Below, in pieces: positions 34,671 through 45,761 of a stretch of 63,933 nucleotides of DNA. How positions within the stretch are numbered: the first letter of the stretch is position 1; each line of letters begins with the position of its first letter. The stretch comes from Alienimonas chondri (GTDB lineage: Bacteria > Planctomycetota > Planctomycetia > Planctomycetales > Planctomycetaceae): assembly GCF_013036045.1 (NCBI RefSeq), contig NZ_WTPX01000008.1, forward strand, positions 1-63,933, written 5' to 3'. The notes under the pieces were generated by a model that worked only from the letters and a program-made list of their open reading frames with translations, had not been told where the DNA came from and made no database searches. A program made the position numbers and the translations under genes.

Positions 34671-36142
34671 TATGCCAACAACTCCTCGATGACCTTCCCG
34701 CCGAATTGCGAGAGCTGTTTGAAGCGGCCGGAACTGAAGTACGTCAGCCGGTTGTCGTCCAAGCCGAGCAGGTGCAGCAGCGTGACGTGCAGATCGCGGA
34801 TGGGATGCACGCACTCGACGGCTTCGGCGCCCAATTCGTCGGTCGCCCCGATCGTGTGCCCGGCCTTCACGCCGCCGCCGGCCATCCAGATCGTCATCGC
34901 TTTGGCGTTGTGGTCGCGGCCGTAAGCGATCCCCCCGCGGGGCGAATTGTCCGGCGAACGGCCGAACTCGCCCGTCCAGACGACTAACGTCTCGTCCAAC
35001 AGATTGCGACGTTTCAGGTCCGTCAGCAGCGCCGCGATCGGGCGATCGACCTGACGGATCAGGTTCCCGTGCGCCCGGGCGAGCTGATCGTGCGAGTCCC
35101 AGGTGCCGTGATAGAGCTGCACGAACCGCACGCCGCGTTCGACCAGCCGACGGGCGAGCAGGCACTTTCGCCCGAAAGCGTCGGTGTCCGTCGCGTCGAC
35201 GCCGTAGAGGTCCTTCGTCGCCTGATCCTCGCCGTCGATGTCGATCAGCCCCGGCACGCGGGCCTGCATGCGGAAGGCGAGTTCGTAGCTCTCCACCCGG
35301 GCGGCGAGCGTCTGGGCGAAGGGATCGTCCGCGGCGATCCGATCCGCGGCGTGGCGCCGGTTCAACTCCGCCAGCAGATCAAGATTGCGACGTTGATGAT
35401 CCCGCGTAATCCCCTCCGGCGGGGCGAGGTTCAGAATCGGCGATCCCTCCGCCCGCAGCGGGGTGCCCTGATAGTGGGCCGGCAGGAAGCCGTTCCCCCA
35501 GTTCGCGGCGCCGCCCTGCGGATGGCTGACCTCCGGGAGCACCACGAAAGCCGGCAGGTCGGCGTTCTCCGAGCCCAGGCCGTACGTCACCCAGGAACCC
35601 ACCGCCGGGTCGCCGCCGAAGCGGTTGCCGGTGTTGATGTGGGCCATCGCGGTCGGGTGATTGACGCTCTCCGCCTGACAGCCGCGATAGAAGCAGAGGT
35701 CGTCCGCCACCCCGGCCAGGTGCGGCCAGTTCGTGCCCATGTCGGCGCCGCTCTCGCCGGCCTTCATGAACTGGAACGGGCTTTCGACGTAGTACCGCTT
35801 GCCGGAGGCCATGGCGCTTTTCTGCTCGCCGCCGGCCTGAAACTCTTGGAGGTGCACGTCCCGGAGCTTCGGCTTGGGATCGAACGTGTCGATCTGGCTC
35901 GGTCCGCCCTCCATCGTGAGGAAGATGCACCGCTTGGCTTTCGCCGGAAAATGCGGCGGCTTCGGAGCCGTCGGCCCGTCGCCCGCCGTGGCCGAGGGCG
36001 CCTTGGCTCCGAACCCCTCGTCCGCCAGCAATGCGGACAACGCCAGCCCGCCCACGCTCGCGCCCAGCGAGAACAGGGCGTCGCGACGAGGCAGGGCGAG
36101 GGGAGACGCCATCGGCGATCTATTCGACATAGAGGAACTCAT
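34670..36142 (-). CDS. DUF1501 domain-containing protein
   Basis: 490-aa member of the sulfatase/alkaline-phosphatase-like DUF1501 family, abundant in planctomycetes. The N-terminus has a twin-arginine-type signal: PRRDALFSLGAS, then a hydrophobic VGGLALSALLADEG, so it is probably exported by Tat. Core landmarks are RCIFLTMEGGPSQIDTFDPKP, GRDHNAKAMTIWMAGGGVKAG and ETLVVWTGEFGRSPDN. ATG 36142 overlaps the end of the upstream DUF1549/DUF1553 gene by 23 nt; ATGs at 36130 and 36112 are also possible. The pair forms an operon of unknown exact role, thought to act on polysaccharide or sulfated substrates. Confidence 0.95.
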   Translation of the reverse strand: MSSSMSNRSPMASPLALPRRDALFSLGASVGGLALSALLADEGFGAKAPSATAGDGPTAPKPPHFPAKAKRCIFLTMEGGPSQIDTFDPKPKLRDVHLQEFQAGGEQKSAMASGKRYYVESPFQFMKAGESGADMGTNWPHLAGVADDLCFYRGCQAESVNHPTAMAHINTGNRFGGDPAVGSWVTYGLGSENADLPAFVVLPEVSHPQGGAANWGNGFLPAHYQGTPLRAEGSPILNLAPPEGITRDHQRRNLDLLAELNRRHAADRIAADDPFAQTLAARVESYELAFRMQARVPGLIDIDGEDQATKDLYGVDATDTDAFGRKCLLARRLVERGVRFVQLYHGTWDSHDQLARAHGNLIRQVDRPIAALLTDLKRRNLLDETLVVWTGEFGRSPDNSPRGGIAYGRDHNAKAMTIWMAGGGVKAGHTIGATDELGAEAVECVHPIRDLHVTLLHLLGLDDNRLTYFSSGRFKQLSQFGGKVIEELLA

Positions 36143-38936
36143 TCGCGTTCAGCAGGACCAGCGCCACTTCGGCGAGGCCGCGGGTGCGGGCGTCGGCCTC
36201 GTCGGGACCGAGGTCCGGCTCGAAGTCGGCCGCCTGTTCAAGCTTCTCGACGTAGGAGAACCGCTCGCCGGTGTTCTCCTCGACCGCGATTCGAACCACC
36301 TCAGTCGGCGGTCGCACCGGGTCGAAGTGCAGGCTCGCGTGGCGGGTCGTCATGGCGTGCCAATGCGAGACGCAGGCCTCGCGTTCCGCATCGGTCGCCG
36401 GACGACCGAACGCTCTTCGGAATAGCGATTCGACGGCCGCTTCGTCCGCATCGGGGTCCGTGGCGAGGACGGCGTCCGCCGCGGCGAGCGCCCGCAGATA
36501 GGTGGATCGCCCGTTCATCAACGCCAACGCCTGCGGGGCGATCGTGCTGGTTTCCCGCATCTCGCAGGGGGCGTCCGGGGCGGGGGCGTTGAAGGTTTCC
36601 AGCAGAGGATCGCGCAGACCCCGCAGTTTGAGCGTGTACAGCGTGCGGCGGTGGCGCTGGTCCGGGGACGGGTTCGGCTGCCAGGCGGGGGCGAACGACC
36701 CCATGATTTGCCGCGGTTGGAGAGCGACTTCCGGTTCGATCTCCGGCCGCACCGGCGCCCCGCCGATCGCGGGATTCAATTCACCGGTGAAGGCCAGCAT
36801 CGCGTCGCGCAGTTCCTCCGCCGTCAGTCGGCGCGGCCGCGCCGCGGCGAGCAGCGACCCCGTCGGGTCCGCCTCGGCCACGGCGGCCGGATCGGGGTGC
36901 AGGGAGGCGCGGGCGTAGGCGTCGGAGAGCATCAACGCTCGGACCAACGGCTTCGTCTTCCACTCCCCCCGCACGAGCCGTGTCGCGAGGTGATCGAGCA
37001 GCTCCGGATGCGACGGCGTCGCCCCGCCTCCGCCGAAGTTGTTGGCGTTCGCCGCGAGGCCGCGTCCGAAGAGCCATTGCCAGACGCGATTCGCGTAGAC
37101 GCGGGCCGGGAGCGGGTTCGCGGGATCGGTCAGCCACCCGGCCAGCGCGGTCCGCCGGCCGGTCACGTCCGCGGGAACGGGATCCTCGCTCTCCGGCGAG
37201 ACCGACAACAGCGCGGCGCTCAGCACGCCCGGCTCCACAGGCGTTCCCGGGCTGAACGGATCGCCCCCGGTGAGAATCGCGGACGCGGCGATCGTTCCCT
37301 TCGTCCGGTCCTTCGGCAGCGGCATCGCCGCGAAGACCGGCTTCATCGGCGGGCTGGCCCCGCTGTACACGGAGAACGCCATCGGTTTGTAGCGGTCCAG
37401 TTCCCATCCGTGCCGCTGGAGCATCTTCTTGGCGACCCGCTCGAGGCCGTACTCGGCGACGGTCAGTTCCAACTCCTCGGGAGCGATCTCCTCCGGCGGG
37501 GCGCCCTCTTCCCGCTTTTGATTGAGGTTGCCGTACTTCAGCCCGCGATCGGCGTACCACTTCTTGGCCGCCTCTTTCTTCGCCGCGATGCGACGCTGAA
37601 TCGCCCGCGCTTCTTCCAGACGCTGCCGCAGGTACTCCGGCTCGCCCGCGAACTCCGCCGCCTCCTCGGGGTGAAAGGGAACGGGTCGATCGGCGAACTG
37701 CGTCGTCGCGAAGGCGGCTTGGATGGCGTAGTAATCGCGGGTCGGGATCGGGTCGAACTTGTGGTCGTGGCATTTGGCGCACTGCAACGGCTGGGCGAGG
37801 AACGTCTGCCCGACCGTGTCCGTCACGTCGTCGAGGAACTGCTGCCGCGTAATCTTCGCCACGCTCATCCCCGTGTGTTCCCACGGCCCCATCCGCAGAA
37901 AGCCGACGGCCAACAAGGCGTCGATCCCCTCCGGGGAGTTCGCTTCGAGCCGACCGGAATCGACCAGTTCGTCCCCCGCGATCTGCTCCGTGAGGAAGCG
38001 ATCGAACGGCTTGTCGTCGTTGAACGATCGCACGACGTAATCGCGGTATCGCCAGGCGTTTGGGCGCTCGAAGTCGTTGGCGAAGCCGGCGCTGTCTGCA
38101 TACCGCACGACGTCCAGCCAGTTCGAGGCGAACCGCTCCCCGAAGTGCGGGCTGGCGAGCAACCGATCCACCACCGCGGCGAACGCGGCTCGGTCGTCGC
38201 GGTCGTCAGTGAGGAACGCGGTGATCTCCTCCGGCGTGGGCGGCAGCCCCGTGAGGTCGAACGTCGCCCGGCGGATCAGCGTGCGACGGTCGGCCCGGGG
38301 AGCCGGCGCCAAACCTGCTTCGCTCAGCGATGCGTTCAGGAAGGCGTCCGCGGAGTCGGCGGGAGCGGCGAACCCCTCGGGAGTCGGGGGGATCGGGGGA
38401 TCGTCGATCGGTTGGTAGGCCCACAGGTCCGCCGGGTCGTAGCGGCGCTCGGTCCAGTCCTTCGAAAGGCCCCCGCTGGTCGGAACCGTCACCCCGGGGG
38501 CGTGCGCCTCGCGGATCGCCTCGACCGTCGCCGCATCCGGCCACGGGGCGCCGGCGTCGATCCAATCGCGAACGGCCCAGCGTTGTGCCTCGGTCAGGGC
38601 GTCCGTTTCCTTCGGCGGCATGCCGTAGCCGTCCTCCCACTTCAGCAGGTCATAGAGCGAGCCGGCGCCGTGATCGCCCGGGACGATCGCCGGATCGCCG
38701 CTCTCGCCGCCCGTCAACAGCCCGGCGCGGGAGGACAGATCGAATGCTCCCCCCAGATCGGCCGGATCGTCGCCGTGGCACGCGACGCACTTCGCCGCGA
38801 AGACCGGTTGAACCTGCAGAGCGAACAAGCGTTGGCCGTTCGTCCATTGCCCCGGCTCGCCGTTCGCCGCCGCAGCGGCGCCGGACCAACCCAGCAAGCT
38901 CATCGCGAGCGCGGCGTGAAGAGCGGAGCGGGCCAC
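36120..38936 (-). CDS. Planctomycete cytochrome c, DUF1549 and DUF1553 protein (PSD1-type)
   Basis: 938-aa protein with a signal peptide (MARSALHAALAMSLLGWSGA). A c-type heme motif CVACH (Cys50, Cys53, His54) begins the planctomycete cytochrome C domain, continuing to about residue 115. The DUF1549 domain follows (about 180-390, RATFDLTGLPPTPEEI, SNWLDVVRYADSAGFANDFERPNAWRYRDYV), and the DUF1553 domain ends the protein (about 620-900, VYANRVWQWLFGRGL, SHPELLDHLATRLVRGEWKTKPLVRALMLS split by other residues). This three-part plan is nearly restricted to the phylum. It overlaps the DUF1501 gene, so translation is probably coupled. Substrate unknown; extracytoplasmic. Confidence 0.96.
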   Translation of the reverse strand: MARSALHAALAMSLLGWSGAAAAANGEPGQWTNGQRLFALQVQPVFAAKCVACHGDDPADLGGAFDLSSRAGLLTGGESGDPAIVPGDHGAGSLYDLLKWEDGYGMPPKETDALTEAQRWAVRDWIDAGAPWPDAATVEAIREAHAPGVTVPTSGGLSKDWTERRYDPADLWAYQPIDDPPIPPTPEGFAAPADSADAFLNASLSEAGLAPAPRADRRTLIRRATFDLTGLPPTPEEITAFLTDDRDDRAAFAAVVDRLLASPHFGERFASNWLDVVRYADSAGFANDFERPNAWRYRDYVVRSFNDDKPFDRFLTEQIAGDELVDSGRLEANSPEGIDALLAVGFLRMGPWEHTGMSVAKITRQQFLDDVTDTVGQTFLAQPLQCAKCHDHKFDPIPTRDYYAIQAAFATTQFADRPVPFHPEEAAEFAGEPEYLRQRLEEARAIQRRIAAKKEAAKKWYADRGLKYGNLNQKREEGAPPEEIAPEELELTVAEYGLERVAKKMLQRHGWELDRYKPMAFSVYSGASPPMKPVFAAMPLPKDRTKGTIAASAILTGGDPFSPGTPVEPGVLSAALLSVSPESEDPVPADVTGRRTALAGWLTDPANPLPARVYANRVWQWLFGRGLAANANNFGGGGATPSHPELLDHLATRLVRGEWKTKPLVRALMLSDAYARASLHPDPAAVAEADPTGSLLAAARPRRLTAEELRDAMLAFTGELNPAIGGAPVRPEIEPEVALQPRQIMGSFAPAWQPNPSPDQRHRRTLYTLKLRGLRDPLLETFNAPAPDAPCEMRETSTIAPQALALMNGRSTYLRALAAADAVLATDPDADEAAVESLFRRAFGRPATDAEREACVSHWHAMTTRHASLHFDPVRPPTEVVRIAVEENTGERFSYVEKLEQAADFEPDLGPDEADARTRGLAEVALVLLNANEFLYVE

Positions 38937-39017
38937 GGGCGGATCGGATCGGGGGACGACGATGCGTGCATCGTAGCGGCGATCTGAACGCCCGTCACCA
39001 GCCGATCCGCCCGCCGG

Positions 39018-40853
39018 CTAGCGGGGGTGCGGCATCAAACGGGCCAGGCGTTGCGTGGCCTCCAGCTCCTCGCGGGAGCCGGGAGAGGGCGTGAGCGGCT
39101 CCGTCTTGAGCGGCGCCAGGTCGTGGGCGCCGGCGCTGATGCGCTGCTCCTCCGGCGTCATCACCCGGTGGGCGGAGACGTGCGGCGCGTTGCGCTCATC
39201 GAGGGAGATGTCGACCGTGATCGGGCTCCGCGCGGGGAGGCCGGGGGGTAGGCCGGTGATCCGATACTCGCCGAGGCGATCGCAATCCGCGGCCTCGGGA
39301 CGTTCTCCCTCGACCAGTCGCAGCCGAATCCCTTCGGCGTCGGCGACGGTGGTGCCGAAGGTCATCTGCACCGCGGTCGGCAGCCGGGCGCCGCGGGGCA
39401 GCAGGACGTGATTGAGGCGACGCCCGGGGACGTTCGGATCCTCGATTTCGACGCCGACGGAGTGGGCGCTGACTTCCTCCAGGGAGATCGCCCGCAACCG
39501 TCGACGGACGCGGGGCGGGACGTCGTTGGAGAGACCGTAGTCGCCGGCGCCGGGGGAGGCTCGCAGCATCGCGGCGTACACCGCGGCGCCTTCCGCGACC
39601 GCGGTGCGGGGATCCGGGAACGCTTTGCGAGCCGCGTGATCCGGGGTGGCCCGGGTTCCGAACAGCTCTTTGAGCATCCGTCGAACCGCCGGCATGGCGG
39701 CGGCTCCGCCGACCGGCAGGATGACGTCCAGATCCTGCGGCTCGATGCCCGCGTTCTCCAGCAGGAACTCCGTCAGATCCCGGGTGCGGCGCAGCAGATC
39801 CTCGGTGAGTCCTTCAAACCGGTCGCGGGTGACCTCGATCCCTTCCGTCCGGCGGGGCGTCACGATGGGGACCGTGCAGACCCTCTGCTTCGACAGCATG
39901 AGCTTGGCCCGTTCGCACTCGCCCAGCAGGCGCCGTTGCATCCGCCAGCGGGTGAACGGGTTGTGCCCGCATTTATTCCGAAACTGTTCGGCGACGTCCT
40001 CGGCGAGCGTCTCCGTCCAGTCGCGACCGCCCAAGGTCGGATCGCCCTCGGCGGCGATCACGCGGAGTTCGTTGCAACGGGTCCGGACAATGGCGGCGTC
40101 GAAGGTGCCGGCTCCGAGGTCGTAGACCAGGGCGTGGCGAGTCCGACCGACCGGCTGCCCGTCGACCGCGGTATCCTTCCACAGCCAGGCGAGGGCGGCG
40201 GAGGTCGTTTCGGACAGCGTTTCCGTCACGTTCAGCCCCGCCGAACGGCCGGCGTCGCAGACCGCCTCGCGGGGAGTCCGCGTGAAGGCGTGCGGCACCG
40301 TCATCACCACCGGGGCGTCTGCGGGCCGACCCGTCGCGGTCTCGGCGACGAGTCCTCTCAGCAACGCGGCCCCCAAGAGCTTCGGCGAAACGGGGATGCC
40401 GTCCACGGTCATCACCCGGCGGCCTCGCTGGTAGGTGCCGCCGGACCCCTGATAGGGCCGTTTGAAGCCGGACATCGGAACGGGAACGCCGTCGTGATCG
40501 TCCCCGGGACGCCCATCCCCGTGACGCCCGTCCCCGTTGGCGGGAAAGCGGGTCTGGTCGAAACCGGGACCCAGAGTCAGTCGATCGAGAAAGACGTTGA
40601 TCGCGGAGGCGGTTCGGATCTGCCCCAGAGCGTTAGGAAGCACATGCGGGGCGCCGTCCGAACCGAAATCCGCAAGAGAGCTGCTGTCCGTCCCGAAATC
40701 GATCCCCACCGGCGAGGCCTGCGGCCTGCGGGGGCGACCGGACCGTCTGCGTCGTCGTCGTCCCCTCCCGCCCTTCTGAGACTTCGCGTCATCAGTCCCA
40801 GCAGACTTTCGGGATGAGTCAGCGGGCCGTGAGGAGTCGGCGTCGGCCGTCAT
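39018..40853 (-). CDS. Divergent Hsp70-family ATPase
   Basis: 611 aa from ATG 40853. A basic, disordered N-terminal region ([17 protein letters not shown]) precedes the ATPase domain. Phosphate 1 motif GIDFGTDSS (50-58), phosphate 2 motif YDLGAGTFDAA and adenosine motif PVGGAAAMPAVRRML are present, so ATP binding is likely. VPHAFTRTPREAVCDAGRSAGLNVTE matches the DnaK connecting region. A Gly/Asp-rich insert (106-122), encoded by a minisatellite, is unlike DnaK. The C-terminal part keeps SVGVEI and a beta-sandwich-like region but is short, and no EEVD/DnaJ-binding tail is seen. It is probably not the housekeeping DnaK. Confidence 0.87.
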   Translation of the reverse strand: MTADADSSRPADSSRKSAGTDDAKSQKGGRGRRRRRRSGRPRRPQASPVGIDFGTDSSSLADFGSDGAPHVLPNALGQIRTASAINVFLDRLTLGPGFDQTRFPANGDGRHGDGRPGDDHDGVPVPMSGFKRPYQGSGGTYQRGRRVMTVDGIPVSPKLLGAALLRGLVAETATGRPADAPVVMTVPHAFTRTPREAVCDAGRSAGLNVTETLSETTSAALAWLWKDTAVDGQPVGRTRHALVYDLGAGTFDAAIVRTRCNELRVIAAEGDPTLGGRDWTETLAEDVAEQFRNKCGHNPFTRWRMQRRLLGECERAKLMLSKQRVCTVPIVTPRRTEGIEVTRDRFEGLTEDLLRRTRDLTEFLLENAGIEPQDLDVILPVGGAAAMPAVRRMLKELFGTRATPDHAARKAFPDPRTAVAEGAAVYAAMLRASPGAGDYGLSNDVPPRVRRRLRAISLEEVSAHSVGVEIEDPNVPGRRLNHVLLPRGARLPTAVQMTFGTTVADAEGIRLRLVEGERPEAADCDRLGEYRITGLPPGLPARSPITVDISLDERNAPHVSAHRVMTPEEQRISAGAHDLAPLKTEPLTPSPGSREELEATQRLARLMPHPR

Positions 40854-41062
40854 TCGCTTGCCTGTTGGTCCCCCGAAAGACCGCCGGCCAGCATGCCCGC
40901 GGGCGCCGCCGTTCCGTGGCGATCGAGGCCGAACTTAGGCGTCCGGAGAGACCCTGTCCAACGCCCGCGTCGCACAATCTTCGACCGCCCGCGACGGTTG
41001 AAAATGTCGCCCGGACACGCCATACGCCGGACTCCCGGACGATCCGTGAGCGAACCGCGGCG

Positions 41063-42478
<1,416 letters not shown>

Positions 42479-42531
42479 GGGGGTATCTTCGAGGCGTGAT
42501 CGAATCACGCAACATGGACGCTGGACGAGCG

Positions 42532-43266
42532 CTAGACAGACGGGAGCGCAATGCGGAACACGGTCCCGTCTTCGTCGCTCTCGCAATGTACGAGGCCGCC
42601 GTGAGCCTCGACGATCTTCCGCACGGTCGGGAGCCCCAAACCGCTGCCGCCCGGCTTGCTGGAATAAAACGGATTCCACATCGTCGCGCGGGTCTCCGGG
42701 GGAATGCCGGCGCCGTTGTCGGCGACCGTCAGTTCCACCGCCCCGCCGGAGGGACCGGCGAGGATCGGTCGGGTCGAAACCTCGATCAACGGCTGAGGGA
42801 TCTCCGAACCGGCGTCCTTCTGAGCGGTCAGAGCCTGCTGGGCGTTCAGGGCGAGATTCATCAACACCTGACGAATCAGGCGACCGTCGAACCGCACCGG
42901 GGGCAGGTCCGCGGTGGGGAGGGCAACGAACCGCACGCCGGCGGCTTTCGCGGTCGGGCCGAAGAATTCCGCGAACTCCGCGAGCAAGTCGTTGAGGTCG
43001 CCCTCCTTCAACTCCGGTTCCCCCGCACGCGCGAAGGCTAGGAAGGCGTCGAGGATCTCCGAGAGGTGCCCGCACTCCCGCTGGACGGTCCGCAGCATTC
43101 GCTTCCGACGAGCGACTGCACGATCGTCGGCCTCGTCCGGTTCGGTGCCCCCGAGGCTTTCCGCGATCAGTTCGAGGTTCAGCCCGATCGTCGAGAGCGG
43201 ATTGCGAATCTCGTGGGCCAGCCCCCCGGCGAGGACGGCGATGTCGTTCGGCGAGGCGTTCGGCAT
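42532..43266 (-). CDS. Cytosolic sensor histidine kinase without a visible sensor domain
   Basis: 244 aa from ATG 43266 (an alternative ATG at 43281 adds 5 residues). It begins almost directly with the phospho-acceptor H-box [13 protein letters not shown] (His18), followed by the dimerisation helix pair, N box [11 protein letters not shown]1 DNGAGIPPE and G2 [19 protein letters not shown]. No transmembrane, PAS or GAF segment precedes it, so it resembles an NtrB-type core kinase; a partner protein may supply the signal. It lies just upstream of the NtrC-type regulator and downstream of pnp. Confidence 0.92.
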   Translation of the reverse strand: MPNASPNDIAVLAGGLAHEIRNPLSTIGLNLELIAESLGGTEPDEADDRAVARRKRMLRTVQRECGHLSEILDAFLAFARAGEPELKEGDLNDLLAEFAEFFGPTAKAAGVRFVALPTADLPPVRFDGRLIRQVLMNLALNAQQALTAQKDAGSEIPQPLIEVSTRPILAGPSGGAVELTVADNGAGIPPETRATMWNPFYSSKPGGSGLGLPTVRKIVEAHGGLVHCESDEDGTVFRIALPSV

Positions 43267-43288
43267 GGGAGTGCAGACCATGAACGGG

Positions 43289-43321
43289 AGCGACCCGGAC
43301 GCTGGGAGCGTCCGGGTCGCT
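43289..43321 (-). terminator. Strong hairpin between pnp and the histidine kinase gene
   Basis: AGCGACCCGGACGCT (43289-43303) and its exact reverse complement (43307-43321) form a 15-bp stem with a 3-nt loop, starting 23 bp after the pnp stop. No T-run follows on the minus strand, so it may be a 3' stability or processing stem, or a weak terminator. Confidence 0.65.
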
Positions 43322-43344
43322 GAATCATCGGGACGCCGCGTGGA

Positions 43345-45495
43345 TCACTCGTCCTCGTCGGCGTCGTCTTCGTCGTCCGAGACGAGCAGCGCTTTGCGGG
43401 ACAGCTTCACGCGGCCCTGATCGTCGACGGCGATGACTTTGACTTCGACCGTCTCGCCCACCTTGATGATGTCCGAGACGTTCTTCACGAAGCCCTCGTC
43501 CAGTTCGCTGATGTGGCAGAGGCCGTCTTTGCCGGGGGCGATTTCGATGAAGGCGCCGAAGTCCTTGATGGAGGTCACCTTGCCGTTGTAAATCCGGCCG
43601 ACCTTCACGTCTTCGCCCATCGCCTCGACCCGGGCGAGCGCCGCTTCGGCGCCGGCGGCGTCGTCGCTGGCGATCACCACGGTGCCGTCGTCCTGGACGT
43701 CCAGCGTGGTGTTGGTCTCTTCCTGCAAGGCACGAATGTTCTTGCCGCCCGGGCCGATCAGCAGGCCGATCTTGGACGGGTCGATCTTCGTGGAGAGCAG
43801 TCGCGGCGCCGTCATCGCCAATTCGGCCCGCGGGCGACGGATGCCGCCGAGCATCGTGCGGAGCAGCGTGATCCGGGCTTCCTTCGCCTGGGCGAGGGCG
43901 TCCTTGATGATCGCCTCGGAGATCCCGTCGATCTTCAGGTCGAGCTGAATGCCGGTGATGCCCTTCTGGGTGCCGGCGACCTTGAAGTCCATGTCGCCGA
44001 AGTGATCTTCGTCGCCCATGATGTCGGTCAGGAGCGTGTACTTCTTGTCGGACTCCTTCACGAGGCCGATCGAGATGCCCGCGACCGGCTGCGTGATCGG
44101 CACGCCGGCGTCCATCAGGCCCAGCGTGGCGCTGCACACGGAGGCCATCGAGGAGGAGCCGTTGCTCTCCAGGATGTCGCTGATGCAGCGAATCGTGTAC
44201 GGGAACTTCTCCGGGTGCGGCAGCACCGGGTACACGCTGCGTTCCGCGAGGACGCCGTGGCCGATTTCGCGACGGCCGGGGCCGCGGATCGGGCGGGTCT
44301 CGCCGACGGAGTAGCTGGGGAAGTAGTAGTGGAGCATGAAGCGTTCGCTGTGCTCCCCGAACAGACCGTCGACCCGCTGCTGATCGCGGGTGTTGCCCAG
44401 CGTGATGGTGCACATCGACTGGGTCTCGCCGCGGGTGAACACGGCGGAGCCGTGCACCTTGGGCAGCACGCCGACGCGGACGTCCAGCGGACGCAGTTCG
44501 TCCGGCTTGCGACCGTCGATCCGTTTGCCGTCCAGCAGCAGGTCGCGGACGACGTCGTGCTCGAGCTGATAGAACGCCGCCTTGAACTCGCCGCGGGTGC
44601 CGCCGTTGGAGGCTTCTTCGGCGTCGCCGTCGAAGTGATCGGCCATCAACTCGTTGCGGAGTTCCTCGACCGCTTCCGAACGATCGGCTTTGTCACCGCT
44701 CGTCTTCGCCTCTTTGAGGCGATCGTAGCCATCCTTCTTCAGCGCCTTGGCGAACGGGTTCTCAGCCGGCTTGGAGAAGGCGGTCTTCTTGATGCCGAGC
44801 TTCTTGCACAGCTCTTCCTGCATCTCGCACAGCTCGGCGCAGGTCTTGTGGGCGAACATGATCGCTTCGACCATGTCGTCTTCCGGCATCTGGCCGGCGA
44901 AGCCTTCGATCATAAGCACGCTGGTCTTCGAGCCGCCGACGATCAGGTCGAGGTCGCTCTGGGCCATCTCCGCCTGGGTGGGAAAGAGGACCAGTTCGCC
45001 GTCGACGCGGCCGACGCGGACGCTGGCGATCGGGCCGCCGAAGGGCACCGGGGCGAGCATCAGGGCCGCGGAGGCGCCGAAGCTGACCAGCGGCGCCGGG
45101 TCGTTCTCGCCGTCGCTGGCGAGGACATTGGCCATCACCTGGATCTCGTCCTTGTAGCCCTTGGGGAAGAGCGGACGGATCGGCCGGTCGGTGACGCGGC
45201 AGGTGAGGATTTCCTTGTTGGTCGGGCGGCCTTCACGCTTCAGGAACCCGCCGGCGAAACGCCCGGCGGCGGCGAGGCGCTCGCGATAATCGACCTGCAG
45301 TGGGAAGAAATCGATGCCGGGGCGGGGGGTGCCGCGCTGGGCCGCGACGAACAGCACGGTATCCGCGTATTGCAGCGTGACGGCGCCGCTGGCCTGCCGG
45401 GCGAGGTCGCCGGTGGTCAGCGACATCGTGCGGCCGCCGATCTCGCGTTCGACGGTGACGGGGGAGAACTCGATCGTGCTCGGCTTCGACGGCAT
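43345..45495 (-). CDS. pnp: Polyribonucleotide nucleotidyltransferase (PNPase)
   Basis: 716 aa from ATG 45495; the frame is open upstream without coding character. It is a 3'-5' phosphorolytic exoribonuclease of the RNA degradosome type. Two RNase PH domains flank a helical domain: the first begins about residue 8 (GGRTMSLTTGDLARQASGAV...), the second near 330 (GKRIDGRKPDELRPLDVRVG). C-terminal KH (SKIGLLIGPGGKNIRALQEE near 565-585) and S1 (VTSIKDFGAFIEIAPGKDGL near 630) domains follow, with an acidic tail. It is downstream of rpsO, the classical rpsO-pnp order. Confidence 0.97.
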   Translation of the reverse strand: MPSKPSTIEFSPVTVEREIGGRTMSLTTGDLARQASGAVTLQYADTVLFVAAQRGTPRPGIDFFPLQVDYRERLAAAGRFAGGFLKREGRPTNKEILTCRVTDRPIRPLFPKGYKDEIQVMANVLASDGENDPAPLVSFGASAALMLAPVPFGGPIASVRVGRVDGELVLFPTQAEMAQSDLDLIVGGSKTSVLMIEGFAGQMPEDDMVEAIMFAHKTCAELCEMQEELCKKLGIKKTAFSKPAENPFAKALKKDGYDRLKEAKTSGDKADRSEAVEELRNELMADHFDGDAEEASNGGTRGEFKAAFYQLEHDVVRDLLLDGKRIDGRKPDELRPLDVRVGVLPKVHGSAVFTRGETQSMCTITLGNTRDQQRVDGLFGEHSERFMLHYYFPSYSVGETRPIRGPGRREIGHGVLAERSVYPVLPHPEKFPYTIRCISDILESNGSSSMASVCSATLGLMDAGVPITQPVAGISIGLVKESDKKYTLLTDIMGDEDHFGDMDFKVAGTQKGITGIQLDLKIDGISEAIIKDALAQAKEARITLLRTMLGGIRRPRAELAMTAPRLLSTKIDPSKIGLLIGPGGKNIRALQEETNTTLDVQDDGTVVIASDDAAGAEAALARVEAMGEDVKVGRIYNGKVTSIKDFGAFIEIAPGKDGLCHISELDEGFVKNVSDIIKVGETVEVKVIAVDDQGRVKLSRKALLVSDDEDDADEDE

Positions 45496-45730
45496 AGGAG
45501 ACTTCCGGCTTGCTTCGATTCTGAAATCCCCGGCCCGGCCGGGGAAGGTTGGTAAAGCGGCGCGAACCCGCTGATCGGGCGCGCTGTCCGCGAGGGGAAA
45601 CGACAGGGACTCACGACAGGGAGTCGACACGGGGGCCGTTCGGCACGACCCGGGCAATATCACGCTACGGCAGTCCGTCGCCGCGATCCACGGCCGACGC
45701 TTCGGCCGGCGCCGACCCAATCAACACAAA

Positions 45731-45756
45731 CGCCCCCGCGAACGAACGCGGGGGCG
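45731..45756 (-). terminator. Rho-independent terminator after rpsO
   Basis: CGCCCCCGCG and its exact complement CGCGGGGGCG form a 10-bp stem with a 6-nt loop, followed on the minus strand by TTTGTGTT, 5 bp beyond the rpsO stop. It may attenuate read-through into pnp. Confidence 0.78.
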
Positions 45757-45761
45757 AACGA

